DNA from: Chromera velia | Lineage: Eukaryota; Sar; Chromeraceae | Length of the DNA: 11,686 bases | Direction: 5' to 3' | Assembly (NCBI GenBank): GCA_018398765.1 | Contig: JAHBMJ010003301.1 | Location: 1 to 11,686, forward strand | Part shown: positions 7,739-11,686 of the stretch, in pieces | Numbering within the stretch: the first letter of the stretch is position 1 | How the letters are laid out: each line of letters opens with the position of its first letter | Notes under the pieces: generated by a model | What the model was told of the DNA's origin: nothing | The model's input: the letters and a program-made list of their open reading frames with translations, nothing else | The model's database searches: none | Position numbers and translations under genes: made by a program

Positions 7739-8098
7739 GTGTGTTGGAATTGCGGTTGCTTGTCTGGCATATCAGGATTGAGAGTGTGTGCATTGGTACT
7801 GCGGCTTGTGCCAGGACGATTTTGAATTGTGCGCGCGACCGATCGTTCACGGGGTGGTGTTTGAGCCAAGCCGAGATTTATTAATTTTTCGTGCCGTACG
7901 TGTATTTGGCATCGAATTGGCATGTGTCCGTCTATCTATACATGCGTACAGCATACTGAGATACAGGCATGTAAGATTTCGAGTAGAAGGACTGCTCTTC
8001 TACTGAACACAGTGCTGCCGCCTACTAGCACAGTGCGGAGACGGTTAGGACATACGTTACAGCTGTCTGAAGTAACGCAAATTCTAAGGTAACACTAA
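7739..8098 (+). repeat. Right LTR-like direct repeat of retroelement 1
   Basis: Gap-free 360-bp match to 1553-1912 at a constant offset of 6186 with nine transitions and no transversions (97.5% identical). At least four of the nine fall in CpG contexts (1603/7789, 1706/7892, 1850/8036, 1870/8056). Confidence 0.9.
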
Positions 8099-8100
8099 AA

Positions 8101-8106
8101 ATATAG
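8101..8106. repeat. Candidate target-site duplication, right of retroelement 1
   Basis: ATATAG, matching 1548-1553. Two extra A's (8099-8100) separate it from the end of the repeat, and may be part of the element's 3' tail. Confidence 0.45.
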
Positions 8107-8143
8107 TGTCGTACACAGTGTCACAGTCCTTCAAAGATACATC

Positions 8144-8148
8144 CCTAC
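8144..8148. repeat. Target-site duplication CCTAC, left of LTR element 2
   Basis: CCTAC immediately before the left LTR recurs at 11393-11397 immediately after the right LTR. Five bases is the usual duplication length for LTR retrotransposons. Confidence 0.8.
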
Positions 8149-8495
8149 TATTATGAACCACCCTGGTTCATACCTAACGTCTAGCTTATGTATGCTTGTG
8201 TGCGTCGCGGGTCAGCCTCGTACCTTCAAAAAAGTTGTGGTGCAACCAGTGCACCGCCCCTGCAGTGCCTGTCAGTCGGCCCCGGATGGCATGCATGCGG
8301 GCCTATCGCATTCATTGGTGTGCAGCGACTGATCGATTGATGTTTATCCTCACACCCAAAGAATGTGATCGTTATCTTTGTTTGGTGATTGTGCTTGGTA
8401 CTGGACTGATATTCCTCCTGACTGATGGAGTCCAACGTACGTGAATCTGTCTGCTAAGCCCACTAGTCGATCATACACCAACATGGTTCTTATCA
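8149..8495 (+). repeat. Left LTR of element 2
   Basis: Matches 11046-11392 without gaps; differences at 8150, 8183, 8253, 8319 and 8320 are all transitions. The right copy starts TGTTATGAACCA and both end TTATCA, giving canonical TG...CA ends and a terminal inverted repeat of about ten of twelve bases (GAACCA core); the left copy has TA instead of TG. Just inside the start is a perfect nine-base inverted repeat with a three-base loop. An 82-codon frame at 8196-8444 appears in both LTRs because of the duplication, and I do not regard it as a gene. Confidence 0.9.
8152..8172. repeat. Perfect hairpin at the LTR start
   Basis: TATGAACCA, a CCC loop, then TGGTTCATA: a perfect nine-base stem. It is repeated in the right LTR at 11049-11069. 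Confidence 0.85.
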
Positions 8496-8504
8496 TGGTA
8501 GCAG
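8496..8504 (+). promoter_or_regulatory. Primer-binding site for initiator tRNA-Met
   Basis: TGGTAGCAG starts at the base after the left LTR. It is complementary to CTGCTACCA, the 3' end of the eukaryotic initiator methionine tRNA as it occurs in, for example, animals. Complementarity appears to stop after nine bases. This is where minus-strand DNA synthesis would be primed. Confidence 0.75.
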
Positions 8505-8744
8505 TCCTGGTTATGTGGGTGTGACAGAAGGACTCTATAGGAGGTAACCTGATTGAGCAGTGAGAGTTGTGTGCCCGATTTGGAGTGCAGCTGAGCTGCG
8601 TCCTGAAGGCCTCCGTATGTTTTTTATCGGTGCATCTTCCATTGCTTCGCTCTTGGGCACTCTTTTCTTATCTTTTAGGCACTTGGCCATTTTAATTTGA
8701 TCCTCTGACTTTTTCCCGTTTCCTTTGAAATTTCCCTCAAGAAA
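8505..8744 (+). other. 5' leader of LTR element 2
   Basis: No ORF of note between the primer-binding site and the ATG at 8745. Such leaders usually carry packaging signals; I see no specific structure. Confidence 0.4.
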
Positions 8745-10310
8745 ATGACTTCCGTTCTTCCTCATGTTCTGGCGTCTGTAGGAAATCTGTAGCAGGCCTG
8801 TGCGTTGGTCCTGCTCTTTCCGGTGACCGTGTGTGAGGGGACGTTCTTGGACCTCCTCCGTGCGGCCGAAGAATTTTTGAACGTCTTGCAGAAGACTTCC
8901 TTTGTGGCCCGCTCCGGCGTTGAGACGAAGACAAAATCAAAAAAGACCCACCGGGGAAAACGGCGTTCCCGTGCCCCATCTTCTTCTACCATTGAAGACG
9001 TCTGTATTGCAGAAGCAGTTGGGGATATGAAGGGTGAGACTGCAGATGCAGATGGGGGTGATAAAGATGAGACTACCCTTCCCCCCTACGTTGATCCTCT
9101 GTGTTTGACATCCGCCCCCCCACACAGACTCAAGTCTCCAGCTCCTGCCCAAGTTGGTGCAGAATCTCCTTCCACCGTCGTTGAGGTCGAGGTGATGCCC
9201 TCTCTTCCTTCTGTTAAACTTTTTTCCTCTGATGCTACGTGTGAACAGCCCCCAGTAACCGAGAACGGAGGTAGCCGTGGCTCTGCCCCTACCCCATCTC
9301 TCAGCCTTGTACGTTCCCCTGTCTGGTATGACAGCGTGGCAGGGCAGCCATCTCCTATGCCCCGGGAGGCAACTAAGGTGAAAGAAGAGGTGCCTTCACG
9401 CATGAAGGAGCATCTTGTCTTCCCTCCCTCCCAGCAAAGTACCCCTCTTCCCCTCCAAGGGGAATCGAAGGAAAAGAAAAAGAAGGCGCGTCCTAGTGCG
9501 CGTCGTCGTGCACATAGTCGAACATGCGTGCCAGAAGAAATCCAGCCAGAGGCAAGCATCCCTGCCTCCTCTTCCAGCACCAACACAAGTCACCCAAATG
9601 CAGGGGCCCCATCTGATCCTTCGCCATGCGAAGACGTCCCTCGTTGTATCCGATCTGATGACCAGCCTGAAGCCGTCTCCCCTCTTGCAGTTGATGAAGA
9701 TGGAGAGGGACTTCACTGTTCCGCCGTCTCTGCTGCACCCGCAACCGCTTGTCAATCCAATTTAAAATTATAAGCTTCTCCCAGTCCTTCCAATCCAAAT
9801 AACCAGGTGGACCCACCAGTGCCACTAGCACAGTCATCTGCAGCCATGACTGAGAGTACGTTTGTATCCCCGTCTCCGACCACTCAGGTGAGAGACGAGA
9901 GCCATGCCCCCTTCCCAGCCACCTAACAGATTGTGCCTGAGCCTACCAGTAGCACAGCATTGCCTTCCTTTTCTTCTGCCATGTGCATTCCAAAATGGTA
10001 GAAGAAAGCAGAAAAGTAACAAGCTCGCAAGGTGAAGAAGAAAGGGGGTGTAGACAAACTACACTGGTGGCAATTCCGAAGTGACCCCACCGGTTGTGTC
10101 ACCTCTGCATCTCCGACAGAGGATGTCCCCAAGCAACATGAAGAAACAACAGAGACCCCGAATGCCCCTCTACCTCAACCTGGGAGTCCCCCAATCCAAG
10201 AGTCAGATGACCAGTACTGGGGAACCTTTCGAGATTCCTGGCAGATAGCGTTGAGCCAAAGAGGGGGGAGGGGCATCAATCGAGAGGTGTTGCGGTATCT
10301 CCATCGATAA
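8745..10310 (+). pseudogene. Single internal reading frame of LTR element 2, Pro/Ser/Lys-rich, interrupted by five stops
   Basis: I do not recognise this protein. One frame runs about 520 codons from ATG 8745 (A at -3) to TAA 10308 and is interrupted only by TAG 8790, TAA 9771, TAA 9924, TAG 9999 and TAA 10017, with no frameshift. The longest clean part is 8793-9773. The N terminus contains a short hydrophobic/helical part (GTFLDLLRAAEEFLNVLQKT), then a basic patch (KTKSKKTHRGKRRSR). A long disordered Pro/Ser/Thr-rich region follows, with another basic patch (KEKKKKARPSARRRAHSR). The end is KKKGGVDKLHWWQFR, an acidic/Pro linker and RDSWQIALSQRGGRGINREV. Its place after the primer-binding site and its basic, disordered composition suggest a Gag-like protein, but no capsid or zinc-knuckle motif is visible. 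Three of the five premature stops directly precede a Gln codon. Composition changes sharply after 10310, supporting that TAA as the real end. Confidence 0.55.
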
Positions 10311-11023
10311 GTCAGAAGTGTAAAAACTTTTTGTCTTCTTTTGTTTGTTTTACCGTTCTGTCAACAAGCCGATTTGCTAGCCGATTTGTTTTTGTTTTTC
10401 TTTTCGAGCATCTGATTCTACGGGTCTGCCTGTGTTCAGTACATTGAGTGCGACCTTTACTGTGTGGCAGTCTGTGTCTCCAGTGTCACCCACAGTGCAG
10501 ACCTCTTTTCCAACGGCATATTCCTCTTCTGTCTCTGTAATAAGCGATTTCCTCTTGTATCGGCACATGTTTCACATGTACCCACCTTGTTTTTTGTCTG
10601 ATGTTATTATCATGTCTTCAGAGAAAGAGAAAGAGAACACCTGGTCTAAAGTTCAAGAGAAAAGAAAGTTAGAAAAACGTTTTGCTCCTCATTTGTCCTC
10701 TGTATCTTCTTTAGAGCCTCACCATTATGTGACTATTTCCTTTTGCGTTTGCCCTCATCCTTTCCTCCTATCGCTAGCCACTCCGTCTCTCCTTCTTATC
10801 GTTTAGTCTGATTGCACTGCGAGAGACCTTCGCTGGTCCCCAGTCTGTTTGACTCAAGCGTTTTCCTCCATTTCCTTTCCCTTCGTTTCGGACGTTTCCT
10901 CTTCATCAGTCAACCTCTTTCGTCACTCGTATTCACAACGCAGCCGTCCGTGATAAATAAAAAAAAAAAAGAAAGAAAGAAAGAAAAAAAAAAAAAGAAA
11001 AGAGAAAAGAAAGAAAGAATTTC
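10311..11023 (+). other. 3' non-coding part of LTR element 2
   Basis: T- and C-rich sequence with no convincing gene. A 124-codon frame at 10432-10806 is open but begins at a TTG and is mostly Ser/Phe/Leu; a short stretch from the ATG at 10612 (MSSEKEKENTWSKVQEKRK) looks protein-like, but it is too short to call. A 12-base tandem unit (GCCGATTTGCTA type) lies near 10369-10389. A possible AATAAA signal at about 10956 opens an A/G-rich low-complexity tract (10957-11019). Confidence 0.4.
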
Positions 11024-11041
11024 AAAGAAAAAGAAAAGGGA
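11024..11041 (+). promoter_or_regulatory. Polypurine tract of LTR element 2
   Basis: Eighteen consecutive purines (AAAGAAAAAGAAAAGGGA) end four bases before the right LTR, the position of the plus-strand primer. A longer A/G-rich tract precedes it. Confidence 0.65.
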
Positions 11042-11045
11042 TGTA

Positions 11046-11392
11046 TGTTATGAACCACCCTGGTTCATACCTAACGTCTGGCTTATGTATGCTTGTGTGC
11101 GTCGCGGGTCAGCCTCGTACCTTCAAAAAAGTTGTGGTGCAACCAGTGCGCCGCCCCTGCAGTGCCTGTCAGTCGGCCCCGGATGGCATGCATGCGGGCC
11201 TATCGCATTCATTGGCATGCAGCGACTGATCGATTGATGTTTATCCTCACACCCAAAGAATGTGATCGTTATCTTTGTTTGGTGATTGTGCTTGGTACTG
11301 GACTGATATTCCTCCTGACTGATGGAGTCCAACGTACGTGAATCTGTCTGCTAAGCCCACTAGTCGATCATACACCAACATGGTTCTTATCA
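11046..11392 (+). repeat. Right LTR of element 2
   Basis: Copy of 8149-8495 at a constant offset of 2897, five transitions in 347 bases (98.6% identical). Starts TG and ends CA, followed directly by the CCTAC duplication. Confidence 0.9.
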
Positions 11393-11397
11393 CCTAC
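11393..11397. repeat. Target-site duplication CCTAC, right of LTR element 2
   Basis: Same five bases as 8144-8148. Confidence 0.8.
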
Positions 11398-11489
11398 ACC
11401 TAGCTCTACACCCACCCACTGTGACCCATGCACACACTAGCAGACACCAAGACACGACACCCCTACATATAGGTATACCCATGCACACA

Positions 11490-11503
11490 CACGAACATAC
11501 ACG

Positions 11504-11543
<40 letters not shown>

Positions 11544-11643
11544 TACACACACACACAGACACACACAGACACAGACACAGATACAGACACAGATACAGAC
11601 ACACACACACTCTCTCTCTGTGTGAACACAGACGCACACGCAT

Positions 11644-11683
<40 letters not shown>

Positions 11684-11686
11684 ACA
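11490..11686. repeat. CA-rich compound microsatellite running to the window edge
   Basis: CA runs (about 11512-11538 and 11647-11680) interspersed with CATA and CACAGA/GATACA units and a short CT stretch. It resembles the microsatellite at the left end of the window. Translated on the minus strand it gives Val/Cys repeats that are not genes. The stretch 11398-11489 before it is C- and A-rich without features. Confidence 0.9.

Larger units (their letters stand above)
1553..8098 (+). mobile_element. Retroelement 1: Penelope-like, GIY-YIG upstream of RT, flanked by 360-bp direct repeats (degenerate)
   Basis: A 6,546-bp unit bounded by gap-free 360-bp direct repeats. Internally, in order, it has an ORF1 of unknown family, a segment with a candidate intron, a GIY-YIG nuclease domain, a Cys/His-rich region and a reverse transcriptase. 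I find no aspartic protease, RNase H or DDE integrase, and no tRNA primer-binding site follows the left repeat, so it is not a conventional LTR retrotransposon. Among known retroelements GIY-YIG plus RT is the hallmark of Penelope-like elements. Most of these have the nuclease at the C terminus; the Naiad and Chlamys clades have it at the N terminus, as here. LTR-like direct repeats and retained introns are also known for Penelope-like elements. The copy is dead or nearly so: stops at 2244, 2307, 2835, 5910, 6279, 6450 and 6591 and at least three frameshifts. Assignment to the class is inference from motifs. Confidence 0.75.
8149..11392 (+). mobile_element. LTR retrotransposon 2, non-autonomous, 3.2 kb
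   Basis: The structure is complete: 347-bp LTRs (8149-8495 and 11046-11392), five-base target duplication, a primer-binding site abutting the left LTR, and a purine tract just before the right LTR. The 2,550-bp interior carries a single interrupted reading frame rich in Pro, Ser and Lys, and no sequence resembling protease, RT, RNase H or integrase. It must therefore have been mobilised in trans by an autonomous relative, in the manner of TRIM or LARD elements. The LTRs differ at only five of 347 positions, so it is a fairly recent insertion and younger than the neighbouring retroelement 1 (9 of 360). It landed 50 bp beyond the end of that element. Confidence 0.85.

Noticed and set aside
8196-8444. 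82-codon frame present in both LTRs of element 2 (also 11093-11341)
   Set aside because: The apparent conservation is just the LTR duplication, and three of the five LTR differences fall inside it without any codon-position pattern.
8406-8445. Hammerhead ribozyme core in the LTR of element 2 (CTGATGGAGTCC-like word)
   Set aside because: The core needs CTGANGA followed by stem II and GAAA; there is an extra G and no matching stem or GAAA. No hammerhead core was found in the element 1 repeats either.
9086-9586. 166-codon minus-strand frame opposite the element 2 frame
   Set aside because: Shadow of the plus-strand frame; the plus strand has the ATG, the element context and the continuous reading.
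2097-10310. Host-wide reassignment of all TAA/TAG codons to Gln as a firm conclusion
   Set aside because: Two in-frame TGAs (5910, 6279) and several frameshifts show that retroelement 1 is decaying, and the element 2 frame seems to end at a TAA (10308). Kept only as a hypothesis to test.
11390-11685. Val/Cys-repeat minus-strand frames at the right end
   Set aside because: Direct translation of CA microsatellite.

Overview
The window looks like repeat-dense nuclear DNA from a eukaryote, probably an alga or other protist, although the sequence alone does not fix the lineage. The evidence is microsatellites (TC, CA, CATA, CATC, CACAGA), homopolymer runs, transposon terminal repeats and duplications, one candidate spliceosomal intron, and no bacterial gene organisation. 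I see no host gene, tRNA, rRNA or CRISPR array. Nearly every coding stretch belongs to a transposable element.

Layout. (1) 1-1117: two copies of a roughly 190-bp dispersed repeat (1-192 and 926-1117) with microsatellite tails, separated by a pyrimidine-rich, gene-free stretch. (2) 1118-1451: a small element with 24-bp imperfect terminal inverted repeats (MITE-like). (3) 1553-8098: a 6.5-kb retroelement bounded by 360-bp direct repeats. It carries an unrecognised ORF1, a GIY-YIG endonuclease domain, a Cys/His-rich linker and, downstream, a reverse transcriptase with an FPQGSP box and a YMDD box. Endonuclease upstream of RT, with LTR-like repeats and no integrase, protease or RNase H that I can see, best fits a Penelope-like element with permuted domain order. 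All its reading frames are broken by stops and frameshifts. (4) 8149-11392: a second, nested-adjacent element, an LTR retrotransposon with 347-bp LTRs, a 5-bp target duplication CCTAC, a primer-binding site complementary to initiator tRNA-Met, a purine tract, and one interrupted Pro/Ser/Lys-rich reading frame. It has no pol, so it is non-autonomous. (5) 11393-11686: flank grading into CA-type microsatellite.

How the parts relate. Element 1 would encode its own target-primed reverse transcription machinery (nicking endonuclease plus RT) and an ORF1 partner. Element 2 would depend on enzymes supplied by another LTR retrotransposon. All 14 differences between the LTR pairs are transitions. Both elements carry more in-frame stop codons than their low LTR divergence would predict, and these are mostly TAA/TAG. 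The candidate novel system is element 1; the stop-codon pattern is the other observation that deserves testing.
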